This document shows positions 45,393-55,287 of a stretch of DNA of 64,000 nucleotides, piece after piece. The notes under the pieces are model-generated. The model searched no databases, was not told the DNA's origin, and worked only from the letters and a program-made list of their open reading frames with translations. This stretch comes from Maribacter spongiicola (lineage in GTDB: Bacteria; Bacteroidota; Bacteroidia; Flavobacteriales; Flavobacteriaceae): assembly GCF_004364165.1 (NCBI RefSeq), contig NZ_SOAY01000010.1:1205098-1269097 (forward strand), written 5' to 3'. Made by a program: the position numbers and the translations under genes. Every line of letters begins with the position of its first letter. Within the stretch, counting starts at the first letter, position 1.

Positions 45393-45797
45393 ATGAAAGT
45401 TGACACAGTTTGTATTATAGACGACGACCCCATTTGTGTTTATGGCACTAAAATTCTTTTGAATCACAATAATTTTGTGAGTGCTAATATTCTAGTGTAT
45501 GAAGATGGTTATGAAGCTTTAACGAATTTAACTTCTCTTTTGAAAAATGGGCAGAGAATGCCCGATATTATTCTACTAGATTTAAACATGCCAGTTATGA
45601 ACGGATGGCAGTTTTTAGATAAATTTCATAAATTAATCTTTGATAACAAGCCTCAGGTTTTTATTGTCAGCTCGCATTTTGATGCTTCTGAAATTAAAAA
45701 AGGTAGGAGTTATGAATTGGTTCGCGATTTTATTTCGAAACCTTTAATTGCTAAAAATTTGAATGAAATTATTGCTATGAGTAAAATAGCTGTATAA
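45393..45797 (+). CDS. Stand-alone response-regulator receiver protein (CheY-like)
   Basis: The 134-residue single receiver domain has the acidic pocket IIDDDP (residues 9-14), the phospho-acceptor Asp in IILLDLNMPVMNGWQF, the Ser of IVSSHF and the conserved Lys in DFISKPL. There is no output domain, and no histidine kinase is encoded nearby, so it probably works by protein-protein contact with a remote partner. Confidence 0.93.
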   Translation: MKVDTVCIIDDDPICVYGTKILLNHNNFVSANILVYEDGYEALTNLTSLLKNGQRMPDIILLDLNMPVMNGWQFLDKFHKLIFDNKPQVFIVSSHFDASEIKKGRSYELVRDFISKPLIAKNLNEIIAMSKIAV

Positions 45798-45913
45798 ATA
45801 GTACCAATTGTTTTAAAGTGAAAAACCAGAGGATTACTTTACAGTGTTCCCAAAAGCATCCATTCTGCAAATACAACTTTCAAGGCTTAAAATAGCCTTG
45901 GAGTATAGAAACA

Positions 45914-45946
45914 AAAATCCCAAACAAGTAAACTTGATGGGATTTT
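45914..45946 (-). terminator. Terminator downstream of ssrA
   Basis: On the minus strand AAAATCCC and GGGATTTT pair around an inner CAAG-TTTA-CTTG stem, followed by TTTTTGTTT. It lies 35 bases beyond the tmRNA 3' end. A second hairpin, CAAGGCT/AGCCTTG at 45881-45900, lies beyond and lacks a T-run. Confidence 0.75.
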
Positions 45947-45980
45947 ATATTTTCATCCACATTATAGTTGTGGGTGATCG

Positions 45981-46377
45981 TGGAGCCGGAGGGATTCGAA
46001 CCCTCGTCCAAACAAGCAATTAAAATGCTTTCTACATGCTTAGAATCTGATTAATTTTCGATGTGTACCTGACCAGAAACCGCCCAATACACACTTATCT
46101 TCTTAAGATTTTGGTGGTGTCGCCAAAGTGAGCGGACACCCTTATGTTGACTTTTCTGGTGCTCCTATAAGAATCGCCATCAACAAGGGCTATTCAGGAA
46201 CATCTCGCTTCCCTACCTGGTAGGGACGAGGCTAATCTTACTATAATTCAGATTAAGCGGCAAGAGCGTAATTATTTTCGCCAATTAAAAGTGTGAAAAA
46301 TGAGATTAACGAGCTGTTTCCCAGCGCTCGACATGCTTACATTCCAACTGGTCTCGCTGTCAAAACCGGTCGGCCCC
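45981..46377 (-). ncRNA. ssrA: Transfer-messenger RNA (tmRNA)
   Basis: The RNA rescues stalled ribosomes with SmpB. The 5' end GGGGCCG pairs with CGGCTCC near the 3' end to make the acceptor stem, and the T-arm GGGTTCGAATCCC is intact. The genomic bases after the discriminator A are CGA, so CCA is not encoded and must be added. The resume frame on the minus strand (46282 to 46253) reads GENNYALAA then TAA, giving the tag (A)GENNYALAA. Length without CCA is about 397 bases. Confidence 0.96.
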
Positions 46378-46553
46378 AATATGTAAAAGAACTTCCTAAT
46401 CTAAATAATAGCTGTATCAATTCAATCGAATGCAACTATTAAATAGTGGGCAGCAAAGCTAACAAAACTTTACGAACCCTTATAATTTTTATTTTGACCG
46501 AAGCCAAGTGTTTCTAATTGCATAATTTAGTGCAATATTTATACCAAACCCAT

Positions 46554-47759
46554 ATGAAGTTCGGAATCATTAGAGAACGTAAGAATCCGCCAGATAAGCG
46601 TGTTGTTCTATCTCCAAAAGCATGTCAAAAAGTCTTAAATACATTTCCTAAGGCTGAAATTATTGTAGAACCTTCGCCTATTAGAGCGTATGCCGATGAT
46701 GCCTATAAAGCTTTGGGCGTATCCGTAGCCGATGAAATGAATGATTGCGAAGTGCTATTAGGTGTTAAAGAGGTGCCGATAGATGAGCTAATTCCGAATA
46801 AAAAGTACTTTTTCTTTTCACATACCATTAAAAAGCAACCTTATAATAGAGATTTGCTTCAAGCTATATTAGCGAAGAATATTGAAATGTACGACCATGA
46901 GGTAATTACCAACAAGCAAGAACAACGTGTTGTTGCCTTTGGTAGATACGCTGGTATTGTGGGTGCCTATAACGGATTTCGTGCATACGGACTCAAATTT
47001 GGTTTGTTTCAATTGCCAAAAGCCAACGATTTAGAAGATCAAGAAGCTTTAATAAATGAACTTAAAAAGTTAAGATTACCTGCAATCAAAGTACTGCTTA
47101 CCGGTAGAGGTAGGGTTGGTAATGGCGCTAGAGAAATGTTAGACGGTATGGGAATGAGAAGAGTGAATGTTACCGAATACCTAGAAGAGACATTCAATGA
47201 GCCTGTATATTGCCAAATTGATGCTGGCGAATATAACAAACGTAAAGATGGAGTTCGTGGTAATAAAGCCGACTTTTTCGCAAACCCAGGGGAATATAAA
47301 TCTAACTTTTTTAGATTTGCCAAGGTGACCGATTTCTATATTGCCGGTCATTTCTTCGGTCAAGGTGCTCCCTATTTATTTACTAGGGAAGATGCCAAGA
47401 ATAAAAATTTTAAAATTAGTGTAGTTGCAGATATTAGCTGCGATATTGACGGACCGGTAGCTTCTACCATTCGTCCCTCAACGATTGCAGATCCAATTTA
47501 CGGGTATAACCCTGAATCTGAATCTGAAATCGATTTTACAAATGTTGATGCGATTGCGGTTATGGCAGTAGATAATTTGCCGTGCGAATTGCCTAGAGAT
47601 GCAAGTGAAGGTTTTGGTGATGCTTTTATAAAAAATGTTATTCCTGCGTTTTTTAATAATGATAAAGACGGAGTTCTAGAAAGAGCTAGAATGACCCAAA
47701 ATGGTAAATTGACGGAACGTTACGCCTACTTGCAAGATTATGTTGATGGTAAAGAGTAG
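46554..47759 (+). CDS. NAD(P)-dependent dehydrogenase of the AlaDH/PNT superfamily, saccharopine dehydrogenase (lysine-forming)-like
   Basis: The N-terminal MKFGIIRERKNPPDKRVVLS is typical of this superfamily, so ATG 46554 is preferred to the upstream frame beginning at 46518. Further motifs are FSHTIKKQPYNRDLLQ, VAFGRYAGIVGAYNGFRAYG and a nucleotide-binding LLTGRGRVGNGAREML. These resemble fungal-type Lys1 more than alanine dehydrogenase. The length of 401 residues fits. I cannot decide between lysine metabolism and another opine-type reaction; no lysine gene is adjacent. Confidence 0.8.
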   Translation: MKFGIIRERKNPPDKRVVLSPKACQKVLNTFPKAEIIVEPSPIRAYADDAYKALGVSVADEMNDCEVLLGVKEVPIDELIPNKKYFFFSHTIKKQPYNRDLLQAILAKNIEMYDHEVITNKQEQRVVAFGRYAGIVGAYNGFRAYGLKFGLFQLPKANDLEDQEALINELKKLRLPAIKVLLTGRGRVGNGAREMLDGMGMRRVNVTEYLEETFNEPVYCQIDAGEYNKRKDGVRGNKADFFANPGEYKSNFFRFAKVTDFYIAGHFFGQGAPYLFTREDAKNKNFKISVVADISCDIDGPVASTIRPSTIADPIYGYNPESESEIDFTNVDAIAVMAVDNLPCELPRDASEGFGDAFIKNVIPAFFNNDKDGVLERARMTQNGKLTERYAYLQDYVDGKE

Positions 47760-47904
47760 ATATTATTTTATTTTTAAAATTTAATATAAGTTTCTACATA
47801 AAACATACAAGTAAAAAGTATTGGAAAAATAGATAATATGTGTTCATTTTTCATTGAATTATATGTAAAAGTTTAAGCTAGGATTTTTCTAGAATTATAA
47901 ACCC

Positions 47905-48813
47905 TTAATTGATCAACGAAACCCCAATACCAAATGTAGTTTGTCTGTGGTTATAATCAATAAGTGTTTCGCCGTAGCCATCAAATAATTGAAAATGACC
48001 ATTGAAATTTTCGAAAATAGGGAAAGACCAATTGAGTTGTAAGCTCCCACGACTTTTATCTCCCAAATTCAAAGAATGTCTGGCAATGGCTCTAAAACGT
48101 TGTCTACCCCAATCATATGTGATATCAGCTTCACCACGCCCTATATAGTCAGATATATTTTCGTTGTCATCAATCTTACTTCCAATACGAATCCAAGGTT
48201 TTAGCATTACCTGCCAGTTTCCTTTTTCAAATCCGGCATGAAAAGCAATACGGTTCCAGCTTCTGGAAATGGGGTCTGACTGTCCGTTAGATTCATGAAT
48301 AATAGCTGCGCCGATCATTTTGGTCTCAAAGCCCAAAATGGGAAACTTAATGGGAAAGTTGGCTATGATTTCTGGTTGATAATTCAATTCTCGAAATGGT
48401 CTTGAACGCTCCGAATTATAAATTTGCCAATAAGCGGTCTGCGAATAGCCCATCCAAAGGTCCATTTTGCCATCGAACATACCATGAAAAATCTTGGTTT
48501 TTAGACTGATTTGAAACTTTGATTCCACAGCATTTAAACTGCTGGGTTCATCTAAAACTTTATCTGAATTTTCTGCAACCGGAAATTCATTGGGGTTGGT
48601 AGAAAATTTTGCGGCAGTTATATAAATAGGTTTATAAGAAGTAAGAATGAACGTACCACGTTGGTGCTCATCATCGAGCTCCCATAATTCGCTTAAGCTT
48701 TTACTGTTGTTGAAATACCACTTGTCATCTTCGCTGTCTTGAGCAAAAACTTTACAATTTGAAAACAGTAAGATTATAAGTAAAACTCCTATTGTTAATG
48801 AATGCCTGCCCAT
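47905..48813 (-). CDS. pldA: Outer-membrane phospholipase A
   Basis: OMPLA-type 12-strand barrel enzyme of 302 residues with a signal peptide ending in VFAQ. The signature HESNGQSDPISRSWNR contains the catalytic H173, S175 and N187 with the same spacing as H142/S144/N156 of the E. coli enzyme. It hydrolyses phospholipids that reach the outer leaflet. The last residue pattern is a terminal barrel strand (FGIGVSLIN). Confidence 0.94.
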   Translation of the reverse strand: MGRHSLTIGVLLIILLFSNCKVFAQDSEDDKWYFNNSKSLSELWELDDEHQRGTFILTSYKPIYITAAKFSTNPNEFPVAENSDKVLDEPSSLNAVESKFQISLKTKIFHGMFDGKMDLWMGYSQTAYWQIYNSERSRPFRELNYQPEIIANFPIKFPILGFETKMIGAAIIHESNGQSDPISRSWNRIAFHAGFEKGNWQVMLKPWIRIGSKIDDNENISDYIGRGEADITYDWGRQRFRAIARHSLNLGDKSRGSLQLNWSFPIFENFNGHFQLFDGYGETLIDYNHRQTTFGIGVSLIN

Positions 48814-48864
48814 ATGTTTTAATTAAGCAGCAAAAATAATCATTAAGCAATAGAACAGGTAGAA

Positions 48865-49509
48865 TTATCTACTTCCTCTCAAATAGGGTTTTAAAACCCA
48901 AAAAGATATCCAGATGAAAGCTCCAAAACCAATAATCCACAACCAAGCGTTCCAAAGTAAGAGTGATTTAAATATGCATTGCATAAGTAGTTGTGGTCTG
49001 GCAATAATATCCCAAGAGTTAAAACGTAGAAAACGACCAAGGAATATTCCAAAACCACTTAATAAGGAAACACCCAATAACATCATATTAGCAAGAAAAG
49101 GATGGTTGTGTTTGCGTAAATATGAGAACACGTCTATCATAGATAAAACGCCTAACAATAAACCGCTAAGAGCAAAAATGAAAAGCATGAGCATATCTAA
49201 CCAAATGGTAGCTGCCGAGTTGTCTAAGTGAATGAGGTCTGTGATGATATACGGACTATTTGGTAAGAACAATACCCAAAGAAAGAATAAGGAATATCGC
49301 AATATTTTAGATTGCCCCAAACGCACATTTGCCATTAACTGCCTAGATACAAAAAGGGGAATTGCTGCCAAGAACAAATTCCAGAACATGAACAGGAAAT
49401 CTGTGGTACCGGAAATGTAAATCCTATAGGCTAATAATACTCCGGCTAAGGTTGTGAGTTGAATAATTCTATTTTGAAATATAGAACTTCTTGTAGCAAT
49501 TAGATTCAT
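48865..49509 (-). CDS. DUF1361 membrane protein
   Basis: The 214-residue protein has six or seven hydrophobic helices. The segment FLFLPNSPYIITDLIHL is diagnostic for DUF1361 in its FLPNxPYIxTDLxHL form. The function is unknown. It is on the same strand as pldA with a gap of about 50 bases, so they may share a transcript. Confidence 0.86.
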   Translation of the reverse strand: MNLIATRSSIFQNRIIQLTTLAGVLLAYRIYISGTTDFLFMFWNLFLAAIPLFVSRQLMANVRLGQSKILRYSLFFLWVLFLPNSPYIITDLIHLDNSAATIWLDMLMLFIFALSGLLLGVLSMIDVFSYLRKHNHPFLANMMLLGVSLLSGFGIFLGRFLRFNSWDIIARPQLLMQCIFKSLLLWNAWLWIIGFGAFIWISFWVLKPYLRGSR

Positions 49510-49644
49510 GGTAATGAGTGATTTGGGGTCTTATCAATAACGATATTGAATTGAAAATATTGTAAGAAAATTCCTTAATTTTTATGATTTAAAACCTTTT
49601 AGGAATGGGGTGATAATGAACCTATATTTTGTATTTTTAGTATC

Positions 49645-50025
49645 ATGAAACCAGCAGAAGACTATATTTTCAATCAGCCAGAACCCTACAGAGGAATTTT
49701 AATGCATCTGCAAATGATGATTGAAACCACTTTGCCCGAGATTGAACTGAAATTCAAATGGAATATACCCTGTTTTTATATCGGTAAATCTCCCATTTGT
49801 TATTTGAATGCATCGCACAAAAAAAAGTTTGTAGATATCGCTTTTTGGAACTCTGCACACCTTACAAAACATTTGAACGTACTAATTTCTGAAAATAGAA
49901 AAGTAGTGCGTTCATTGCGTTACGCTACACTAGAAGATATTGATAACGATATTTTAGTGGATGTTTTACAGGATGCTTATGCTGTTCGTAAGAACGGGTT
50001 TTATAAGCAGAAAGATTTGCTTTGA
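49645..50025 (+). CDS. DUF1801 (YdhG-like) domain protein
   Basis: This 126-residue protein reads like the small DUF1801 fold: YIFNQPEPYRGILMHLQMMI, KFKWNIPCFYIGKSPICYLN and KKFVDIAFWNSAHL. The biochemical role is unknown. The start ATG at 49645 is the first in frame. It is monocistronic. Confidence 0.85.
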   Translation: MKPAEDYIFNQPEPYRGILMHLQMMIETTLPEIELKFKWNIPCFYIGKSPICYLNASHKKKFVDIAFWNSAHLTKHLNVLISENRKVVRSLRYATLEDIDNDILVDVLQDAYAVRKNGFYKQKDLL

Positions 50026-50054
50026 TTATTAATGTTAATACGGATAAAACTTAC

Positions 50055-50294
50055 TTATTCTTTTTCACGAACAATTACAAAGTATATCACATAGAGCCAG
50101 CCTAATATTCCGTGTAATAATGCGTAAAGAATTGACTTATTCCTATCCCACGAAACGACAATTGCAATTGCGCTTCCAATTCCAATACCGTTATTAACTG
50201 CAGTTTGCGTTATACCTGTACTTCCTGTTTGTTGACTAAAACATTCTATAGAAAACAATAGTAAGATAACTAAAGTTAGTTTTATTTTATCCAT
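50055..50294 (-). CDS. Small membrane or secreted protein
   Basis: The 79-residue product has a signal peptide (LTLVILLLFSIECFSQ), a Gly/Ile-rich stretch (NNGIGIGSAIAIVVSW), and a C-terminal helix (ILYALLHGILGWLYVIYFVI) with a charged tail. It resembles small flavobacterial proteins with a YIYF-type helix. Function is unknown. Confidence 0.68.
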   Translation of the reverse strand: MDKIKLTLVILLLFSIECFSQQTGSTGITQTAVNNGIGIGSAIAIVVSWDRNKSILYALLHGILGWLYVIYFVIVREKE

Positions 50295-50349
50295 CGTATT
50301 TTTTCAATTATCAATATTTTTCTAATTAAATGCAATAAATAGTCAAGAT

Positions 50350-51168
50350 TTAAAACTCATTAATAACAGCTCTCAAGGCTACTAAATCTGTCAATAGTTT
50401 TTTCATCAATCCTAAATCTAGCATATTGGCTCCGTCACTTTTTGCATTCGCACAATCGAAATGTGTTTCTATAAAGAGTCCGTCTACGCCTGCCGCAACA
50501 CCTGCACGTGCCATAGTACCAATTAAAGCTGGTCTACCACCTGTTACGCCAGATGTTTGATTGGGTTGTTGCAAAGAATGCGTAACATCTAAAACAACAG
50601 GTGCAAATTGCTTCATGGTAGGTACACCTCTAAAATCTACGATCATATCTTGGTAACCGAACATGGTGCCACGGTCGGTAATAATCGCTTGTTGGTTTCC
50701 GGTTTCGGTAACTTTATTTACGGCATGCTTCATACTTTCAGGACTCATAAACTGTCCTTTTTTAATGTTGACCGTTTTTCCTGTTTCAGCAGCGGCAACA
50801 ACTAAATCTGTTTGGCGTGCTAAAAATGCAGGAATTTGAAGTACATCTACATATTCTGCAGCCATGGCAGCATCTTGTTCTGTATGTATATCGGTTACCG
50901 TTGGTACTTTGAATGTTTCAGAAACTTTACGTAGAATCTTTAGTGCCTTTTCATCTCCAATACCCGTAAATGAATCTAAACGACTACGATTTGCTTTTTT
51001 AAAACTTCCTTTAAATACATAAGGTATTTTAAGCTCGTCGGTTATGGTAATTATATGCTCTGCAATGCGCATAGCCATGTCTTCCCCTTCAATGGCGCAA
51101 GGTCCAGATAGAAGAAAAAAGTTATTACTGTCGGTATGTTTTATCTGGGGTATAAGCGATAGGTTCAT
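50350..51168 (-). CDS. kdsA: 3-deoxy-8-phosphooctulonate synthase
   Basis: KdsA condenses PEP with arabinose 5-phosphate to give KDO 8-phosphate for lipopolysaccharide. Motifs are FFLLSGPCAIEGEDMAMRIA, FKGSFKKANRSRLDSFTG, VTDIHTEQDAA and VLDVTHSLQQPN, and the C-terminal IETHFDCANAKSDGANML. ATG 51168 (NLSLIPQIKHTDS) is preferred to 51189. At 272 residues it is the usual length. A conserved metal-site Cys (SGPCAIEG) suggests the metal-dependent class. Confidence 0.96.
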   Translation of the reverse strand: MNLSLIPQIKHTDSNNFFLLSGPCAIEGEDMAMRIAEHIITITDELKIPYVFKGSFKKANRSRLDSFTGIGDEKALKILRKVSETFKVPTVTDIHTEQDAAMAAEYVDVLQIPAFLARQTDLVVAAAETGKTVNIKKGQFMSPESMKHAVNKVTETGNQQAIITDRGTMFGYQDMIVDFRGVPTMKQFAPVVLDVTHSLQQPNQTSGVTGGRPALIGTMARAGVAAGVDGLFIETHFDCANAKSDGANMLDLGLMKKLLTDLVALRAVINEF

Positions 51169-51251
51169 TCGTCGAATATTTTTAAACAAAGATACTATTT
51201 TAAGAAGCTTACTGTTCTTTTAAGATAAGATTGTCGAAACCCCAAATTGAA

Positions 51252-51818
51252 ATGAACATCAAACCGTTTCTAATTATAGTTTTACTAGTGTTTATTACTG
51301 TTAATGTCAATGCCCAGTTTGGTAAAAACTGCGAGTTAAGACAAGTGAAGATCAATCTAATTAATCCCGGTCTTGAGTATGAAATGGCTTTGGGCATCAA
51401 TACAACCCTTGATATTAAAGCTGGAATTCAAGTGGCTTTAGATCCTCTTTTGCAAGATGTGTATAGTGAATTTGGAGTGTTTCCTGCCGTAGCAGGTCAA
51501 TATCGGTACTATTATAATTTTGAAAAACGTCAGCGTAAAAGAAAACAGATATATGGCAACTCTGCAAATTATGTGGCACCTGCTGTAGCGGTTTTCTTTC
51601 CGGGTTCGCGAACTATTGCCAATGATAATGTAGAAGGCGCATTTGGTTATGCAGGTTTGGTGACGGGTATACAACGCAGTTTTGATTCCGGATTCAACTT
51701 TTCTGTAGATGTCGGTGCGGCGTATTATGACGGGCAGTTCGAAGGCGGAATCTATCCGGTGGCGAACTTAAGCATTGGCTTTATCATTAGTGAAAAACGA
51801 TGGTGTGTAGGTCGTTAA
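51252..51818 (+). CDS. Barrel-like exported protein, first of three tandem paralogues
   Basis: The 188-residue product has a signal peptide ending in NVNAQ. The mature part has the shared family pattern: INPGLEYEMALGINTTLDIK, RYYYNFEKRQRKRKQIYGNS, then ANYVAPAVAVFF and GIQRSFDSGFNFSVDVGAAY, ending in an amphipathic strand. The alternation of aromatic and small residues suggests an eight-strand outer-membrane barrel. Function is unknown. ATG 51252 is preferred to the TTG-led extension at 51231. Paralogues follow at 51908 and 52542. Confidence 0.8.
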   Translation: MNIKPFLIIVLLVFITVNVNAQFGKNCELRQVKINLINPGLEYEMALGINTTLDIKAGIQVALDPLLQDVYSEFGVFPAVAGQYRYYYNFEKRQRKRKQIYGNSANYVAPAVAVFFPGSRTIANDNVEGAFGYAGLVTGIQRSFDSGFNFSVDVGAAYYDGQFEGGIYPVANLSIGFIISEKRWCVGR

Positions 51819-51907
51819 TTTCGTAAGTATTTTCTTAATATTTCTATAAATCAGGTGGGTACCTTTTTATAAACATGTAGTTTTAAATGCAACTTCAATC
51901 TAAACAA

Positions 51908-52489
51908 ATGAGAAAAATTACACTTTTTGCATTTCTATTATTCGTTCATTTTGGGTTCTCTCAAATTAAGGGCATAGCCGAAAAAGGTTCTGGTATCGTT
52001 AACCTAGAAAAGCATCAATTCAAGTTCGACCTTTTTAATCCGGGTATAAGCTACGAATTTGGCATCTTTAGAAATCAATCTGTTTCAGTAGATGTTGGTT
52101 TGGGTGCTGCTACTTATGGCGAAGGGTATGCGTATGGCTTAGCCTTAAATAATAGATACCGTTATTATCATAATTTTCAAAGGCGTATTGATCGCGACAA
52201 AAATGTATCGGGTAATTCTGGTAACTATATTGCCGCGGCACAGGCCATTTTCTTTTCACAATTACGCCTTTCTACAAATATTGAAGGACCGAGCGATTTT
52301 AATTTAGGGTTCTATGGTATGGTATATGGCGTTCAGCGTACATACCCAAAAGGCTTCAATTTCAACGCAGAGTTGGGCGCAGGGTTTTATAAAGGCGATG
52401 GTATACCAGATGGTTATGGTCCGCTAGTGAATTTTAAATTTGGTTGGGTAGCAACAAAACGAAAATCTACAAAACCGGTTTTTGATTAA
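51908..52489 (+). CDS. Barrel-like exported protein, second of three tandem paralogues
   Basis: The 193-residue product has a signal peptide ending in GFSQ. It repeats the family pattern: FNPGISYEFGIFRNQSVSVD, RYRYYHNFQRRIDRDKNVSG, NSGNYIAAAQAIFF and GVQRTYPKGFNFNAELGAGF, with a final strand NFKFGWVA. The gap to the first paralogue is 89 bases, without an obvious terminator. ATG 51908 gives a normal signal peptide. Confidence 0.8.
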   Translation: MRKITLFAFLLFVHFGFSQIKGIAEKGSGIVNLEKHQFKFDLFNPGISYEFGIFRNQSVSVDVGLGAATYGEGYAYGLALNNRYRYYHNFQRRIDRDKNVSGNSGNYIAAAQAIFFSQLRLSTNIEGPSDFNLGFYGMVYGVQRTYPKGFNFNAELGAGFYKGDGIPDGYGPLVNFKFGWVATKRKSTKPVFD

Positions 52490-52541
52490 ACTGGTCTAAT
52501 AGTTGATATACATCCCCAATAAAATCAAACCAACTAAAATC

Positions 52542-53087
52542 ATGAAAAAAATCACCCTTCTTTCCGTTATTATTTTTTCCGCTTTCTACATGAATGCACA
52601 ATCTGGTCAATTAGTAGAAGACGGACTCTTTAAAGCTAATTTATTAGCGCCAGGGGTTTCATACGAACTGGGTATTGGTGCTAAGACAACATTAAATTTA
52701 GAGGCTTTTTTAGGTTTTGCACTTAATGGAGGGTCAGGTAGAGATACCAATTTTGGATTATATCCTGGCTTGGAAGCAGATGTTAGGCAGTACATCAATT
52801 TTGATAGAAGGCTTAGAAAAGGTAAAAATATATCAGGTAACACAGGTAACTATATTAGTTTTTTAAATCAATTTCAATTCGGGACACCTATTATTGGTGA
52901 TTTAGAATACACATCAGACTACTATTATAACGCTGCGTTAGTGTATGGTTTACAGCGTACTTATAAGAAAGGATTCTACTTTAGCCTGGCTTTCGGACCA
53001 GGTGTTTTTGTGAATGAATTTAATACAGATGCGGGTATTTTAATTGATGCTAGACTTGGTTGGGTTATTGGTGGTAGAAAAAAGTAA
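52542..53087 (+). CDS. Barrel-like exported protein, third of three tandem paralogues
   Basis: The 181-residue product has a signal peptide ending in MNAQ and the same pattern: LAPGVSYELGIGAKTTLNLE, RQYINFDRRLRKGKNISGNT, GNYISFLNQF and GLQRTYKKGFYFSLAFGPGV, ending IDARLGWVI. The start ATG 52542 is preferred; the TTG-like start at 52503 adds a poor leader. The three copies differ enough that they are old duplicates, not recent copying. Confidence 0.8.
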   Translation: MKKITLLSVIIFSAFYMNAQSGQLVEDGLFKANLLAPGVSYELGIGAKTTLNLEAFLGFALNGGSGRDTNFGLYPGLEADVRQYINFDRRLRKGKNISGNTGNYISFLNQFQFGTPIIGDLEYTSDYYYNAALVYGLQRTYKKGFYFSLAFGPGVFVNEFNTDAGILIDARLGWVIGGRKK

Positions 53088-53165
53088 GATTTGTATTATG
53101 GAACTCTCTCAAAATCAATAAGATAAAAATAACATAAGTTTAAGTGCAGCTATCATTATTTAAAG

Positions 53166-53173
53166 TATCTTTG
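53166..53173 (+). promoter_or_regulatory. -7 promoter element for typA
   Basis: TATCTTTG is a perfect TAnnTTTG match 20 bases before the typA ATG, giving a leader of about 14 bases. No clear TTG -33 element is present. Confidence 0.5.
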
Positions 53174-53192
53174 CACGCTTAAATAAGACCTT

Positions 53193-54995
53193 ATGTCCAC
53201 TACTACAAAAAATATTGCGATCATTGCGCACGTTGACCACGGTAAGACCACCTTGGTAGACAAAATAATGTACCACTGTAGCTTGTTTCGTGAAAACGAG
53301 AATACAGGTGATTTAATTTTGGATAATAACGATTTGGAGAGAGAACGTGGTATTACCATTACTTCCAAAAACGTTTCCGTTATATATAAGGATACTAAAA
53401 TAAATATTATTGATACTCCTGGTCACGCCGATTTCGGTGGTGAAGTTGAGCGTGTATTGAATATGGCAGATGGTGTTTTGTTATTGGTTGATGCCTTTGA
53501 AGGGCCTATGCCACAAACACGTTTTGTACTTCAAAAAGCGATCGATCTTGGTTTAAAGCCTTGTTTGGTAATCAATAAAGTAGATAAAGAAAACTGTACT
53601 CCAGAAGAAGTACATGAAAAAGTTTTCGATCTTATGTTCGAACTTGGTGCTGAAGAGTGGCAGTTAGATTTCCCTACAGTGTACGGTTCTGCAAAGAACA
53701 ATTGGATGAGTGATGATTGGAAAAACGAAACTACCAACATTGAGCCATTATTAGATATGGTTATTGAGCATATTCCTGTTTTCGAACCAAAAGAAGGGAA
53801 TACTCAAATGTTGATCACTTCTTTAGATTTCTCTTCATTTACTGGTAGAATTGCTATTGGTAGATTGCAAAGAGGTACTTTAAAAGAAGGACAACAAATT
53901 TCTTTGGTAAAACGCGATGGTAGTATCGTAAAATCTAAAATCAAGGAGCTTTATGTTTTCGAAGGTTTAGGTCGTAAGAAGGTTGAAGCTGTTGCAACGG
54001 GAGATATCTGTGCTCTAGTGGGTGTTGAAGGTTTCGAAATTGGCGATACTGTTGCTGATTTAGAAAATCCTGAAGCATTAAAGACCATTACAATTGATGA
54101 ACCTACAATGAGTATGTTGTTTACTATTAACGACAGTCCATTTTTTGGTCAAGATGGTAAATTTGTTACTTCTAGACATATTAAAGATCGTTTGGCTAGA
54201 GAATTAGAAAAGAACCTTGCCTTACGTGTTAATCCAACGGATAGTGCTGATAAGTTTTTAGTATTTGGTCGTGGTGTATTACACCTTTCGGTACTTATTG
54301 AAACAATGCGTCGTGAGGGTTATGAATTACAAATTGGTCAGCCACAAGTAATTATCAAAGAAATTGATGGTGTAAAATGCGAGCCTATCGAGCATTTAAC
54401 TATTGATTTACCTGAAGAAGTTTCTGGTAGAGCTGTTGAAATGGTATCCATCCGTAAAGGTGAGATGACTAAAATGGAGGCTAAGGGTGCGCGTATGTTA
54501 TGTGAGTTCCAAATTCCATCACGTGGTATTATCGGTCTTCGTAACCAATTATTAACCGCTACCGCTGGTGAGGCTATTATGGCACACCGTTTTTTAGAGT
54601 ATCAGCCAATGAAAGGTGATATTCCTCAAAGACAGAATGGTTCGTTAGTTTCCATGGAAAAAGGTAAAGCAATTCCTTATTCTATTGATAAATTACAAGA
54701 TCGTGGTAAGTTCTTCGTTGATCCAGGAGAAGATATTTACGAAGGTCAGGTTATCGGTGAAAACTCTCGTGGAGATGATATGACCGTTAACATTACAAAA
54801 ACTAAAAAAATGTCTAACGTTCGTTCTTCTGGTGCTGATGATAAAGCTAAAATTGTTCCGGCAATTAAGTTTTCTTTAGAAGAAGCATTAGAATACATTC
54901 AAAAAGATGAGTATGTTGAGGTTACACCAAAACATTTACGTTTACGTAAAATCTATTTGACTGAAAATGATCGTAAGAGAAATAAAATAGCATAA
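53193..54995 (+). CDS. typA: Translational GTPase TypA/BipA
   Basis: Ribosome-binding GTPase related to EF-G and LepA. The G domain has [41 protein letters not shown] and [10 protein letters not shown]. Domain II and the TypA-specific C-terminal domain ([33 protein letters not shown]) are intact, and 600 residues is the usual length. It helps ribosome assembly and stress adaptation. Two terminators follow. Confidence 0.97.
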   Translation: MSTTTKNIAIIAHVDHGKTTLVDKIMYHCSLFRENENTGDLILDNNDLERERGITITSKNVSVIYKDTKINIIDTPGHADFGGEVERVLNMADGVLLLVDAFEGPMPQTRFVLQKAIDLGLKPCLVINKVDKENCTPEEVHEKVFDLMFELGAEEWQLDFPTVYGSAKNNWMSDDWKNETTNIEPLLDMVIEHIPVFEPKEGNTQMLITSLDFSSFTGRIAIGRLQRGTLKEGQQISLVKRDGSIVKSKIKELYVFEGLGRKKVEAVATGDICALVGVEGFEIGDTVADLENPEALKTITIDEPTMSMLFTINDSPFFGQDGKFVTSRHIKDRLARELEKNLALRVNPTDSADKFLVFGRGVLHLSVLIETMRREGYELQIGQPQVIIKEIDGVKCEPIEHLTIDLPEEVSGRAVEMVSIRKGEMTKMEAKGARMLCEFQIPSRGIIGLRNQLLTATAGEAIMAHRFLEYQPMKGDIPQRQNGSLVSMEKGKAIPYSIDKLQDRGKFFVDPGEDIYEGQVIGENSRGDDMTVNITKTKKMSNVRSSGADDKAKIVPAIKFSLEEALEYIQKDEYVEVTPKHLRLRKIYLTENDRKRNKIA

Positions 54996-55002
54996 ATAAT
55001 AG

Positions 55003-55025
55003 AGCCCCTTTTTAGGGGCTTTTTT
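55003..55025 (+). terminator. First terminator after typA
   Basis: AGCCCC and GGGGCT pair around TTTTTA and are followed by a run of six T. It lies seven bases after the typA stop. Confidence 0.9.
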
Positions 55026-55042
55026 ATGCTTTATAGAATTTT

Positions 55043-55067
55043 AGCCACCCAATTGGGTGGCTTTTTT
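55043..55067 (+). terminator. Second, tandem terminator after typA
   Basis: AGCCACCC and GGGTGGCT pair around AATT, followed by seven T. The rest of the 292-base gap to the SDR gene is AT-rich with no further signal that I could assign. Confidence 0.88.
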
Positions 55068-55287
55068 GATTCTCATGGCTAACTATTGATTTGTAGTCCT
55101 CTATATATTTTGAATTTCAGGTATGTAAATGGTGTATAAGGATCTAATGGTTAAGAAAAATGCAATAAATTAGGATAGATTTTCCTACTTCGTTAATAAT
55201 ATAGCTATCCTTCGTTTTTCTTCGTTTTCACATTGAATTTTATTTAATTTAAAGTGGAATTTAAACGCAACTCAAACGAACACTATT

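Noticed and set aside
46518..46553. Twelve extra N-terminal codons for the saccharopine dehydrogenase-like enzyme
   Set aside because: The family N-terminus begins with MKFGIIRE at 46554.
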